Shown: positions 28,400 through 38,267, counted from the stretch's first letter. The stretch: 64,000 nt of DNA from Cytobacillus citreus (GCF_018343665.1 NZ_JAGYPM010000004.1:250343-314342), one strand, 5' to 3'. Notes: a model not told the origin generated them from the sequence alone. Numbers and translations are program-made.

Positions 28400-29449
28400 G
28401 TGGTTAGATTAAAGGATATTGCAGAGCATGTAGGTGTGTCGATTTCTACCGTATCGAGAGTCATTCAAAATGATCAGACACGAAATGTTAAACCTGAAAC
28501 TAAGGCAAAAATATGGGAAGCTGTTAAACAATTAGGGTATATACCTAATCAGCATGCTCGAAATCTAGTTACAAACAAGCAAGAAAAAAGTCATACAAGA
28601 ACAATGAAAATTGGCTGGGTTGCCAATCCAAAACAGGCTGAGACAAACCCTTACTATGCAACTATGTATGCAGGTATACGTGATACATTAGACGATAATG
28701 ATTACACCCTGATTTCTATCACCAAGGATGAGCTTGAAAACGAAGCACTGTTGCTTAAGACGATTCATGACTTAGGGATTGAAGGACTGCTTCTTATTGA
28801 AGCAATTGATGATAGCCTTATTGAATATATTCAACAAAATATACCTTTAATAGGACTAGACTTTCACTACACAGATAAAGATATCGCAATTATCGACTAC
28901 GATCGCAAGGCAGCAATTCAAAAGGTAGTTCAGCATTTAGTTAGACAAGGTCATCAAGACATTGGGTTTATTGGCGGAGGTGCGAATGAAGGTTATGTAA
29001 ATTTGGATTCGGAATATCGTTTTAAAGGTTATAAAGCAGCTATGGAAGAAGCTGGATTTGCTATTCAACCTGGATGGGTAATTAATACTCAGTGGAACAT
29101 GGAAAATAGCTATCAAAAAATGAAAAGCCTAATAAAACGAGACCCTCTGCATTTGCCTACAGCCATGGTTTGTGCCAGTGACTTTATGGCTATCGCTGCT
29201 ATGAGGGCTGCCAGAGAACATAATCTAAGAATTCCAGAGGACATTGCTTTCTTTGGGGTTGATAATATTGAAATGGGTAAGTATACATTTCCACAGCTTT
29301 CCACGGTAGACATTCCAAAATATGAGATGGGAAAAATAGCTGCTAAAACCATTATGGAAATGGTAGAAGGGAAAATTACACTACCAATTAAAATCACTTT
29401 GCCATTTGAATTAGTCCTTCGTGAATCATCAAATAAAAAAAGAACCTAA
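28400..29449 (+). CDS. LacI-family transcriptional regulator
   Basis: 349 residues. N-terminal LacI HTH (VRLKDIAEHVGVSISTVSRVIQND) and hinge, then a periplasmic-binding-protein-like effector domain (about 65-340) with the FFGVDNIEMG and PQLSTVDIPKYEMG segments of the family. GTG start at 28400 after AGAGGTG. It stands at the head of the glycan cluster and has its own terminator, so it probably represses or activates the oxidoreductase/ABC/M60 block behind it; a sequence with central CG (near 29723-29735) precedes that block. Inducer unknown, likely a galactose- or GalNAc-containing sugar. Confidence 0.88.
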   Translation: MVRLKDIAEHVGVSISTVSRVIQNDQTRNVKPETKAKIWEAVKQLGYIPNQHARNLVTNKQEKSHTRTMKIGWVANPKQAETNPYYATMYAGIRDTLDDNDYTLISITKDELENEALLLKTIHDLGIEGLLLIEAIDDSLIEYIQQNIPLIGLDFHYTDKDIAIIDYDRKAAIQKVVQHLVRQGHQDIGFIGGGANEGYVNLDSEYRFKGYKAAMEEAGFAIQPGWVINTQWNMENSYQKMKSLIKRDPLHLPTAMVCASDFMAIAAMRAAREHNLRIPEDIAFFGVDNIEMGKYTFPQLSTVDIPKYEMGKIAAKTIMEMVEGKITLPIKITLPFELVLRESSNKKRT

Positions 29450-29467
29450 ACGGTTCTTTTTTTAAAA
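29436..29467 (+). terminator. Terminator after the LacI gene
   Basis: AAAAAAGAACC / GGTTCTTTTTT with a 4-nt loop; the stem overlaps the stop codon and runs into T residues. Confidence 0.88.
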
Positions 29468-29721
29468 AAACCGGAAACTAATGGTTGATTTGAAAAAAAC
29501 AGGGATATACACTCATGACTTAAAGGTGAATTATTTGGAAAATAACTAGCTAAGGTCTATTAAGTCTAATACCTGTGTAAAAACAATCAAACTACGAAAC
29601 CTAGGTTGTAAAGCAGATACCAACTATAATTGAAAAATAATATAATAATGATTTTTTCACTTGCTGAGGAGTAAGGGGATATTTATCAGTAGTTCGTTAG
29701 ACTTGATAAGTTTGATTATTA

Positions 29722-29735
29722 GGAAAACGTTTGGA
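29722..29735. promoter_or_regulatory. LacI/CcpA-type operator candidate
   Basis: GGAAAACGTTTGG has the A+T-flanked central CG of LacI-family sites and lies about 100 bp before the oxidoreductase gene. A weaker copy, GGAAAAACATTTGG, follows at about 29743. In the 370-bp gap 29466-29835 nothing else was recognised. Confidence 0.4.
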
Positions 29736-29835
29736 TAATTTCAGGAAAAACATTTGGTTCTTTTAAGGTGGTGATCATCCCTTCGTTGCTTGTCTGAATT
29801 TTGACAGTTTACTAGTTTAGAATAGGAGTGAAAAA

Positions 29836-30987
29836 ATGAATACAGTTAGAATAGGCATCATAGGAGCAGGACTACGAAGTGGGATTGCAAAGTATTGGCA
29901 TAATCCAGGCGGGGAATCAGTGGTTGTTGCCGCTGCTGATGTCTCAATGGAAAGACTAAAGAAATTTCAAGAAAATATTAATGAACACGCATACATTACT
30001 TTGGACTATAAAGAGTTGTTAGCGCGTACGGATATTGATGCAGTCGCTATTCTATCGCCAGATTATCTTCATGAAGAACATGCAATTGCTGCCCTTCAAG
30101 CAGGTAAACATGTCTATTGTGAAAAGCCCTTAGCAATAACAGTAGAAGGCTGTGATCGTATTATTAAGGAGTCAGAAAAAGCTAGAAAGCACCTTATGGT
30201 TGGATTCAATATGCGTTATATGAGTATGTACCAAACAATGAAAGAGATTATTGATTCAGGTGTGATCGGTGATCTTAAAGCTGTCTGGGTAAGACACTTT
30301 GTCGGATTTGGCGGATACTATTATTATCATGACTGGCATGGAACAGCGAAAAACACGACTTCGCTTTTATTGCAAAAGGGTTCTCACGATCTCGACGTGA
30401 TCCATTGGATTACGGGAAAATATACGAAAAAGGTATCGGCTTTTGGGGGACTTGATTTTTATGGCGGAGATAAACCAAATACGTTAACATGTCCAACATG
30501 TGATGAAAAGGATACTTGTACCGATGCAAGTCTGAAAATTCTGACTCAATGTGCATTCCGGGAAGAAATTGATGTTGAAGACAATAATATGTTGATCATG
30601 GAGCTTGAAGGCGGAATTAAAGCATCCTACTTGCAATGTCATTTTACACCAGATTATTCAAGAAATTATACCTTTATCGGTACAAAAGGAAGAGTAGAGA
30701 ATGATGATGTTAATGACAAAATTTACGTGAAAACAAGAAAATCCAATACCTGGAATGAATTCAGTGATATAACGTATGACATGAAAAAAGAACTAGGCAG
30801 TCACGGTGGTTCAGATCCGAAGATATGTAAAGACTTTGTCGAACTAATCTTAAACAACAAGCAACCTTTAACAACACCATTTGCAGGGAGAATGAGTGTT
30901 GCGGTAGGATGTGCAGCAACTGAATCCATTCGCTCTGGCGGAAAAGTTATTGAAGTTTGTCAAGGTTCAACTGTAAAGAATGTGTAA
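29836..30987 (+). CDS. Gfo/Idh/MocA-family NAD-type oxidoreductase
   Basis: 383 residues. Rossmann domain (1-125) with GIIGAGLRSG and the family motif CEKPLA, then an alpha/beta substrate domain with the catalytic-type helix KGSHDLDVIHW. A cysteine cluster (CPTC, C, C within about 214-236) sits in a loop and could bind a metal. The family includes sugar dehydrogenases and also NAD-dependent glycosidases (e.g. GH109 alpha-N-acetylgalactosaminidases). No signal peptide, so cytoplasmic. First gene of the block with the ABC importer, so it probably acts on the imported sugar. The exact reaction is open. Confidence 0.85.
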   Translation: MNTVRIGIIGAGLRSGIAKYWHNPGGESVVVAAADVSMERLKKFQENINEHAYITLDYKELLARTDIDAVAILSPDYLHEEHAIAALQAGKHVYCEKPLAITVEGCDRIIKESEKARKHLMVGFNMRYMSMYQTMKEIIDSGVIGDLKAVWVRHFVGFGGYYYYHDWHGTAKNTTSLLLQKGSHDLDVIHWITGKYTKKVSAFGGLDFYGGDKPNTLTCPTCDEKDTCTDASLKILTQCAFREEIDVEDNNMLIMELEGGIKASYLQCHFTPDYSRNYTFIGTKGRVENDDVNDKIYVKTRKSNTWNEFSDITYDMKKELGSHGGSDPKICKDFVELILNNKQPLTTPFAGRMSVAVGCAATESIRSGGKVIEVCQGSTVKNV

Positions 30988-31018
30988 CTAGCTTCCGTTA
31001 AGAGAAGGGGGAGAAAAT

Positions 31019-32002
31019 TTGGAAAAAATTATTCAAAACGACACTAGTATTCAAGTAGATAATATATCAAAAAAAAAAGCAAATGTTTCCTTGTCGAAGT
31101 GGACAAATTTAAAGAAATCATTTCGTAAAAATTGGGATCTTTATTTATTGATTACTCCGGTAATCGCCTACTTTATTATCTTTCATTATCTTCCATTGTA
31201 TGGGATCCAAATTGCTTTTAAAGATTTTATTGCTACGAAAGGCATATGGGATAGTCCATGGGTAGGAATGAAACACTTCGAACGATTTTTTGATAGCTAC
31301 TATTTTTGGAGGCTTATAAAGAATACGCTGGGAATTGGTATTTATACGCTTGCTATATCGTTCCCAATTCCGATTATTATCGCACTAATGCTCAATGAAG
31401 TAAGAAATTCAAAGTTCAAAAAATTCGTTCAAACAGTGATATATGCACCACATTTTTTATCCACTGTGGTAGTGGTTGGAATGTTGATTCTGTTTTTAAA
31501 ATCAGATGGTCTAATTAATCAAGTGATCACCCTATTTGGGGGTACTCCCATTGATTTTATAACTGAACCAGGCTGGTTTAAAACTCTTTATGTATTCTCA
31601 GATGTTTGGCAAACGATGGGATGGAGCTCAATTATCTACCTTGCAGCACTTACAGCTGTTGATCATTCACAGCACGAAGCGGCAATGATTGATGGTGCCT
31701 CAAGACTCCAAAGAATTTGGTATATTAACATACCTGCGATTATGCCAACGATTGTCATTCTTTTCATCTTAAATGCAGGCTCTGTTATGTCTGTAGGATT
31801 TGAAAAGGTTTTCCTAATGCAAAACAGTTTGAACATGTCTGCATCAGATGTGATTTCAACGTTTGTTTACAGGAGCGGTATTTTGGAGGCACAGTATAGC
31901 TTCTCCACTGCTGTCGGGTTATTCAATTCAATAATTAACTTCATTATGCTTGTGATGGTTAATTATTTTGCTAAGAAAATCAATAAAACAAGCTTATGGT
32001 AG
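31019..32002 (+). CDS. LplB-type ABC sugar importer permease
   Basis: 327 residues, six membrane helices starting near residue 40 after a charged N-terminal tail. The EAA loop is present as EAAMIDGASRLQRIWYINIP, contacting the ATPase. The sequence belongs to the LplB/YtcP branch of CUT1 carbohydrate permeases. TTG start at 31019 after AGGGGGAG. It follows the oxidoreductase by 31 bp and precedes its partner permease by 13 bp. No ATPase gene accompanies the system, as is usual for CUT1 importers in bacilli. Confidence 0.9.
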   Translation: MEKIIQNDTSIQVDNISKKKANVSLSKWTNLKKSFRKNWDLYLLITPVIAYFIIFHYLPLYGIQIAFKDFIATKGIWDSPWVGMKHFERFFDSYYFWRLIKNTLGIGIYTLAISFPIPIIIALMLNEVRNSKFKKFVQTVIYAPHFLSTVVVVGMLILFLKSDGLINQVITLFGGTPIDFITEPGWFKTLYVFSDVWQTMGWSSIIYLAALTAVDHSQHEAAMIDGASRLQRIWYINIPAIMPTIVILFILNAGSVMSVGFEKVFLMQNSLNMSASDVISTFVYRSGILEAQYSFSTAVGLFNSIINFIMLVMVNYFAKKINKTSLW

Positions 32003-32015
32003 GTGGTGAACCAGA

Positions 32016-32897
32016 TTGCAGAATTCTACTTCGGACAAAGTGTTTAGTTTTTTCAATTATTTCTTTCTGGCTATAATCGCATTGCTTATTTTATATCCTT
32101 TATATTTTGTTGTAAGCGCTTCTTTTAGTAATCCAACCTATATCTTGACAGGGGAAATGTGGCTTTGGCCAAAAGGATTTAATTTAGATGCTTATAAAAA
32201 GGTGTTCGAGAATGAAGATATAGTGAATGGATTTATCAATACACTTAAATATACTACTTTCGGAACACTAATAAACGTAATCATGACAATTATGGCTGCA
32301 TACCCGTTATCGAGAAAAGACTTCTACGGACGAAATGTGATTATGGCGATTTTTGTATTCACGATGTTTTTTGGCGGGGGATTAATTCCTACATATTTAC
32401 TTATTCGCGACCTTGGGATGATCGATACGTTTTGGGTCATGGTTATACCAAATGCGGTTGCGGTCTGGAATATTATCATTATGCGGACATTTTTTCAAAC
32501 GACGATCCCTCTCGAACTGCAGGAGTCGGCACAGATTGACGGATGCGGGAATATCCGAATTTTGATAAATATTGTTTTACCCCTTTCGATGCCTGTTATT
32601 GCTGTTATGGTTCTGTTTTATGCAGTGGGACATTGGAATTCCTATTTTCATGCATTAATTTATTTGTCAGATAAAGATAATTTTCCTCTTCAATTGGTTT
32701 TAAGAGAAATACTGATCAAAGGTGAAATGGATGAAATGATTAAAGCTACCTCAGAAAGCTTTTTAAAACAGCAGTTGAGTGTAGAAGGGTTGAAATATGC
32801 CGTCTTGATTGTATCAAACTTGCCAATGATGATTCTGTATCCGTTCTTGCAAAAATACTTTGTAAAAGGATTCATGATTGGCTCTATTAAAGGATAA
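32016..32897 (+). CDS. LplC/YtcP-type ABC sugar importer permease
   Basis: 293 residues, six helices, EAA loop ESAQIDGCGNIRILINIVLP. It is the second membrane subunit of the importer encoded with the gene before it. TTG start at 32016 after AGGTGGTGA. The next gene, 15 bp on, is the binding protein. Substrate inferred as a disaccharide or oligosaccharide released from O-glycans. Confidence 0.9.
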   Translation: MQNSTSDKVFSFFNYFFLAIIALLILYPLYFVVSASFSNPTYILTGEMWLWPKGFNLDAYKKVFENEDIVNGFINTLKYTTFGTLINVIMTIMAAYPLSRKDFYGRNVIMAIFVFTMFFGGGLIPTYLLIRDLGMIDTFWVMVIPNAVAVWNIIIMRTFFQTTIPLELQESAQIDGCGNIRILINIVLPLSMPVIAVMVLFYAVGHWNSYFHALIYLSDKDNFPLQLVLREILIKGEMDEMIKATSESFLKQQLSVEGLKYAVLIVSNLPMMILYPFLQKYFVKGFMIGSIKG

Positions 32898-32912
32898 TAA
32901 GGGGGATGTCGT

Positions 32913-34529
32913 ATGAAGAGAAAAAAATATTTAACCAGTCTTATTACAGGTGCATTATCCGTATCCATTTTACTAAGCGGCTGTAAGGACAAAGAGGCGT
33001 CTACTGAGACAGACAAAGAAAATAAGGATAATCTGAACAATACGAACATGCCGATTGTGAAAGAGAAAATTGAACTAGATGGATTTGCTGCAAGGTATTT
33101 ATCTCCACAGAATTGGGAAGACCTTATGCTTTGGAAAGAATATGAAAAAATGACGAATATTCATATTAATTGGGAAACGGTTTCTACTGAAGCGTTGCCA
33201 GAGAAGCGTAATCTTATGTTAGCAAGTGGAGACTACCCTGATTTATTGTTTGCGGCAGCTTTACCAAAATCTGACCTTATAAAGTATGGTCAGCAAGGGG
33301 TTTTTCTTCCTCTTAATGACCTAATTGACAAATATGCCCCAAATCTTAAAAAGATTATGGAAGAAAATCCTATCGTTAAACAAGGGATTACTATGGCTGA
33401 TGGGAATATTTATGGTTTCCCTGCTTACTATGATCCAAGTTTTAAAGGAATGCATATTGGAACTCCATGGATACAAAAGGACTGGTTAAACAAATTAGGA
33501 TTAGAGGAACCTACAACTTGGGATGAGCTATACGAAGTATTGAAGAAGTTTAAGGAAGAAGATCCAAATGGTAACGGTCAGGCAGATGAGATCCCATTAG
33601 GGGCGTCGTTCAGTATCAATCAAATTATTAATTTCCTTAAAGGATCAGTTGGTTTAAACAATCACGGAATATCGAATGGGCATATCGACTTAGATCCAAA
33701 AGGAGATAAATTAAGATTCCAGCCAACATCCAAAGAATACAAACAGCTGCTAACCTATGTAAATAAGTTATACACTGAGGGTTTAATTGATAAAAATGTC
33801 TTTACCCCTGATTCTTCAAAATTTAATGCAGTTGCTGCAAAAGGTGTTTATGGAGTGCTGCCTGAAATCGATCCTAAAATTTTGTTGAACTTAGATGGAT
33901 ATGTCGGTATGCCTGTACTTGAGGGTCCAAATGGTGATCGATTAAATACGGCAATCGGATCCCCATTGGGTGGTGCAGGGATGTTCGTTATAACTGATAA
34001 AAATAAGAATCCAGAAGCTTCCGTTCGATGGATCGACCATTTCTACAGCGAGGAAGGCATAAAAATGTTCTTTATGGGATTTGAAGGTGTAACCTATACA
34101 GAAAAGGATGGTGAATTCGTATATACGGATGAAATGACCAAAAACCCTGATGGACTGAACCTCGACCAAGCCTTAAGCAAATATTTAACATGGCCGGGCG
34201 GATATTATCCTGGAGTTGTTACGGAAAAATATTTCCAAGGTGCAGAAGGATCTGAAGAAACTTTAGCTAATGCTGAGAAGGCAGAACCACTTACCCTTAA
34301 ACAGGATGAAATCTGGCCGAACTTTAATTACACTGTCGATGAGTCAAGTGAGTTGTCTGCACTTTCTACAGATATTAACACATATGTTACAGAAATGACT
34401 GCAAACTTTATTACAGGCAAGAAGTCATTCGACGAATGGGACAACTATGTTAAAACATTAGAAAAAATGGGCCTAAAACGTTTTATGGAAATTAATGAAG
34501 CCGCTTATAAGAGATATAAAGATCAATAA
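32913..34529 (+). CDS. LplA-type extracellular sugar-binding lipoprotein
   Basis: 538 residues, the length of the LplA/LipO/YtcQ group. Lipoprotein signal peptide with lipobox LLSGC (Cys24), followed by a Glu/Lys/Asn linker and the two-lobed binding protein. It contains the EF-hand-like loop DPNGNGQADEIP (about 222), a calcium-type loop common in this group. It captures the sugar for the two upstream permeases. A perfect 16-bp hairpin directly downstream probably protects this 3' end, allowing more binding protein than permease. Confidence 0.9.
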   Translation: MKRKKYLTSLITGALSVSILLSGCKDKEASTETDKENKDNLNNTNMPIVKEKIELDGFAARYLSPQNWEDLMLWKEYEKMTNIHINWETVSTEALPEKRNLMLASGDYPDLLFAAALPKSDLIKYGQQGVFLPLNDLIDKYAPNLKKIMEENPIVKQGITMADGNIYGFPAYYDPSFKGMHIGTPWIQKDWLNKLGLEEPTTWDELYEVLKKFKEEDPNGNGQADEIPLGASFSINQIINFLKGSVGLNNHGISNGHIDLDPKGDKLRFQPTSKEYKQLLTYVNKLYTEGLIDKNVFTPDSSKFNAVAAKGVYGVLPEIDPKILLNLDGYVGMPVLEGPNGDRLNTAIGSPLGGAGMFVITDKNKNPEASVRWIDHFYSEEGIKMFFMGFEGVTYTEKDGEFVYTDEMTKNPDGLNLDQALSKYLTWPGGYYPGVVTEKYFQGAEGSEETLANAEKAEPLTLKQDEIWPNFNYTVDESSELSALSTDINTYVTEMTANFITGKKSFDEWDNYVKTLEKMGLKRFMEINEAAYKRYKDQ

Positions 34530-34536
34530 TTTATTA

Positions 34537-34574
34537 GACTCAGGAGGGATAGAATTTACTATCCCTCCTGAGTC
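34537..34574 (+). terminator. Strong hairpin after the binding-protein gene
   Basis: Perfect 16-bp stem GACTCAGGAGGGATAG and its complement with a 6-nt loop. No T-run follows, so it more likely stabilises or partly stops the transcript than fully ends it. Confidence 0.75.
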
Positions 34575-34605
34575 AAAAGTATCTATCAGGAAAGGAGAGA
34601 TTATT

Positions 34606-35289
34606 ATGGAGTCAAATCGCCTTTGGGATAAATTTTATCGATTCTCAGAAATTGTCATGAAAGTAGTCCTCATTCAGGGCCTATGGGTGGCATTTACACT
34701 GTCCGGAGTCATCATTTTAGGAATTGTGCCAGCTACTATCGGGATGTTTACTGTTGTTCGGAAATGGATGATGGGAGAAGAAAATAATCGAGCATTAATT
34801 AAAGCTTTTTGGAATGCTTTCCGTAAAGAGTTTTGGAGGGCGAATGCCATGGGCATAGTCTTATTTTTACTAAGTTTTTTGCTCTATATGAATCTTTCTA
34901 TTATGCGATTTACAGAAGGTTTTATCTATTTATTTCTATTCATAGGTTTATTCACGCTTAGTATTCTGTTCCTCATATTGCTTATCTATATCTTTCCAGT
35001 ATATGTTCACTTTGACTTGAAGTTTTTTCAGTACTTTACAATGTCCTTGCTTTTAGGAATATCCTCGCCAATTTATACACTATTAGCTGTGTTTGGTTGT
35101 TTTGTCCTATATCGGCTATTTTTATTGATCCCAGGCTTGATTCCTTTCTTTAGTATCGGTTTGTTTGCTCTGTTTATTATGTGGGTATCTCTTAAGGCAT
35201 TCAAAAGAACGGAACAACAAACACATATAAAGCCTGGCGTGCAAAGAAAATCACCTATGAAACACTTTAAGGATAGAACAGCACCTTAA
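34606..35289 (+). CDS. DUF624 (YesL-type) membrane protein, copy 1
   Basis: 227 residues, about five membrane helices, and the N-terminal WDKFYRFSEIVMKVVLIQGLW pattern of DUF624. These proteins accompany LplABC-type sugar importers and YesM/YesN systems. Their role is unknown; a helper of transport is often assumed. The ATG at 34606 follows AAAGGAGAG. A second, distant DUF624 protein lies at 49780 beside the other importer. Confidence 0.85.
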   Translation: MESNRLWDKFYRFSEIVMKVVLIQGLWVAFTLSGVIILGIVPATIGMFTVVRKWMMGEENNRALIKAFWNAFRKEFWRANAMGIVLFLLSFLLYMNLSIMRFTEGFIYLFLFIGLFTLSILFLILLIYIFPVYVHFDLKFFQYFTMSLLLGISSPIYTLLAVFGCFVLYRLFLLIPGLIPFFSIGLFALFIMWVSLKAFKRTEQQTHIKPGVQRKSPMKHFKDRTAP

Positions 35290-35574
35290 TGATGACTAGT
35301 CACAATACAAGGAGTATTCGATGATTACAGATAATTACTGCCGAATTTAAGGTGTTCCAAGAAGACAGCATATTGTCCTCTTTTATCATAATTTCACTAC
35401 AAACGCACATGGTTGGAACATGAACCACCGTAGAGGATCATCCCAGAGACAATGTAATAGAAATGGAGTGATAGATTGGTTTATTAAAAAGGAATACTAG
35501 AGTTATATGTTTATGGAATTGTTCGATCGTTTAGCAACACTATTACTATTTAGAAATAGGAGATGAAATTGGTG

Positions 35575-38031
35575 ATGAAGAAAAAAGCAATGATTATTGC
35601 CCCTCTTTGTGCATTGTCTTTGTCAATGACTATTGCCCTTCCTGTTATTCATGCCGAAAATGCTACCAAGAATACTCCTTCATCAACGATATCCATTACG
35701 AAGGAGGAGTTAATTTCTCCAACAGTATTGAAGAGAGACTTTGAGATTCTGTATCGTGGCCTTAACAGTATTCCAACTACAGCCAGCTCTTACACAGGAG
35801 GAGTAAGTGCAATTGGCAAATCATCGTTTCCTGTTGCAGTAAACCCTGAATCGACTCCATTTATGGCAGGCTCGCGATATGGTAAAGGTCGGGTCCTTGC
35901 GGTAGGGGATGAAGTGAATCTATTTAATCTATCCTTAAATTCAGGAGATGACAAAAGTAAAGTCGCACGTAACATCTTAATTTGGCTAACGCAGGATGTT
36001 CATAAAAAGGCGACGAGTTATGAAGAGGCATTAAAGGGTAAAGGCAAACTAGAAATGATAACGACGGCTGATGATAATGAATTTAAGGTGAATCCCGATC
36101 TGCCCATTGCTTTGGAAAGAATTGAAAATTGGTCGGACGTACAATTAAACCCGAGTAAATATCCGGTCGCCTTTGTATATAACGATTTAAAGGATGAAGA
36201 TGTAAAGAACTTGTCTGATTATATTCGTAAGGGTGGTAATGTCGTTGTTGCTCAAAAGGGATGGGTGTTGGAAGGCTATCCTACCGAGGATATGAAAGAA
36301 AAAGTTGGAGGAAGAGCGGTGAAAATTAGTGACTATCCACTGCAGCAACTTTTAAATAAAGTCGGGATTAGTTTAATGAACAATATTGCAGCTGATAAAG
36401 ACGGTGGAGTTCCTAAACTTTCGTTTGACAAGGCGATGAACTATCACATATTACGTTTAGTCGATCAAGCAAAAGCGTATGAAAAGGGTAGTTTATCTCC
36501 TAATGATATTCACCTCGGACCACCAGATGCAACAGATGTACAGAAACTATCCATTCTTGGAACCATTGTAAGCTGTACTGTAGATGCGTTAACATCTGAA
36601 AGCCCATTACTTGAGATGGTACGAGAAGATTCCAAAAACCTTGGACAAGTGTCTTTTCCAGTTGAAAAAGGCAAGTTACCTTATACGAGTGCATTGTTAG
36701 CCTACACGTCTAATCAGGCATCTCTTTCTCCCGACGGCACTAAATCTCCCTTTGCAGATGATTTTCCTGGTAAAGTGGGAGACAACGCCCCAGTAGTTGA
36801 GGACAAATCAATCGAAGTAGATTTTGACTATAATGATTTCAGTTATTTACGAACATTGGTACCGCCAGGAAATTGGATAAGCACTGGATTGTATGTGCCT
36901 CCAGGTCAAACCATTACGATTAATGTTCCTGAGGGGGCAGAACATCTAGACGTTCAAGTTGGAGCGCATACCGATAACTTAACTAGCCTTTCAACGTGGC
37001 AGAGAGTCCCTTCTATCACATTACGGCAAACGCTAAAACCTGGTAAGAATGAAGTTAAAAGTCCGTACGGCGGTTTAGTTTACTTAATTCCAACAGAAGC
37101 GAAAGAAAACAGTAAGGCAAATGTGAGCATTAGTGGAGCGGTCGGAGCCCCTCAATTTGTTTTAGGGAAAACTAGTATACAAGATTGGAAAGATACTATA
37201 CGAAACTATGAATCTCCTTGGGCAGAATTGCAAAGCGACAGGATTATCCTTACTGTTCCTTCCGATGTGATCCGTCAGCTTGATAATCCGGAAGAACTAT
37301 TGAAGAAATGGGATGATATGCTGGCTAAGTATGATGAGTTGATTGGTGTCGGTCCAGATAATGCGCTTCCGCATCGAAGCGCGGATCGTCCTCATCGTAT
37401 TGTGGCAGACAGACAAATCAGTGCTGGTTATATGCATGCCGGTTATCCGATCATGATCCCAATTGACCCAGAAGCCAAAAACGCCGTTGACTTTTCAAAA
37501 ATACAAACAGGCTGGGGCTTTTGGCATGAAATGGGGCATGAATATCAACAGACTCCTTGGTTTTGGGGAGATATTACTGAAGTAACCGTCAATATCCATT
37601 CCTTGAACATGCAAGATTATTTCGGTGCCCCTAACCGATTAGTGGTCGAAAAAGATAAACAAGGCAAATCCTATTATGATAAAGCATTCGAATTCTTAAA
37701 CAGCAATGATCCGAACAAAAATTACAATCAAATAGGTGTATTTGAACGATTAGTGATGTTCAGACAGCTACAACTTGCATTTGGATGGGATTTCTACACG
37801 CAACTGCATATAGCCTATCGTGAATTACCGGAGAATCAATTACCGTCTGATGATGATCAGGAAAAAATTGATATGTACGTTGTCATGTCCTCGAAAACGA
37901 GCGGGAAAAACTTGCTTAATTTCTACGATAAATGGGGCTTGAAATTTACGGATGATGCCCGTAAAAAAGTAGAAGCGATGAAATTACCTCAACCTGAAAG
38001 TCCGATTTGGATGATAAGGGAAGATCAGTAA
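35575..38031 (+). CDS. Secreted M60-family (mucinase-type) metallopeptidase
   Basis: About 818 residues. Signal peptide (1-27, ...PVIHA-EN). The region about 60-260 looks like the ThuA/glutaminase-like domain that precedes many M60 peptidases (ATP-independent, with SRYGKGRVLAVGDEVNLF). The M60 catalytic domain (about 420-740) has the zinc motif HEMGH (about 651-655) and a downstream Glu in WGDITEVTVNIHS, as in enhancin/mucin-degrading gluzincins. It would cut mucin-like O-glycosylated proteins outside the cell, exposing glycans for GH101. AGGAGA serves the ATG at 35575. No membrane anchor seen. Confidence 0.88.
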   Translation: MKKKAMIIAPLCALSLSMTIALPVIHAENATKNTPSSTISITKEELISPTVLKRDFEILYRGLNSIPTTASSYTGGVSAIGKSSFPVAVNPESTPFMAGSRYGKGRVLAVGDEVNLFNLSLNSGDDKSKVARNILIWLTQDVHKKATSYEEALKGKGKLEMITTADDNEFKVNPDLPIALERIENWSDVQLNPSKYPVAFVYNDLKDEDVKNLSDYIRKGGNVVVAQKGWVLEGYPTEDMKEKVGGRAVKISDYPLQQLLNKVGISLMNNIAADKDGGVPKLSFDKAMNYHILRLVDQAKAYEKGSLSPNDIHLGPPDATDVQKLSILGTIVSCTVDALTSESPLLEMVREDSKNLGQVSFPVEKGKLPYTSALLAYTSNQASLSPDGTKSPFADDFPGKVGDNAPVVEDKSIEVDFDYNDFSYLRTLVPPGNWISTGLYVPPGQTITINVPEGAEHLDVQVGAHTDNLTSLSTWQRVPSITLRQTLKPGKNEVKSPYGGLVYLIPTEAKENSKANVSISGAVGAPQFVLGKTSIQDWKDTIRNYESPWAELQSDRIILTVPSDVIRQLDNPEELLKKWDDMLAKYDELIGVGPDNALPHRSADRPHRIVADRQISAGYMHAGYPIMIPIDPEAKNAVDFSKIQTGWGFWHEMGHEYQQTPWFWGDITEVTVNIHSLNMQDYFGAPNRLVVEKDKQGKSYYDKAFEFLNSNDPNKNYNQIGVFERLVMFRQLQLAFGWDFYTQLHIAYRELPENQLPSDDDQEKIDMYVVMSSKTSGKNLLNFYDKWGLKFTDDARKKVEAMKLPQPESPIWMIREDQ

Positions 38032-38050
38032 AATCGCATCATGCTTCATC

Positions 38051-38087
38051 CTGCGAATTCTATCCTTAAATAGAGTTCGCAGGTTTC
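38051..38087 (+). terminator. Terminator-like hairpin after the M60 gene
   Basis: Stem CTGCGAA-TTCTAT / ATAGAGTTCGCAG with one mismatch, followed by a T-rich tail. Confidence 0.7.
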
Positions 38088-38267
38088 TATAAATCTATTC
38101 ATTTTTTTATATCCATCCGTAGTGAATATTCAATCTGTTCTTTTTTGATCATATGCTTTTAAAGTAATGCCCGGATGAATATTCTTTTTTGGGGGCAGTG
38201 TAACAGCATTCGTGTTAATGTAGGGGTCCTACAGAATATTTCCTAATAAAATTTTGGAGGGAAATCA

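Noticed and set aside
29836-30987. Firm assignment of the oxidoreductase to GH109
   Set aside because: No Tat signal and no diagnostic residue recognised; the family is too broad for a firm call, so it is left as a hypothesis.
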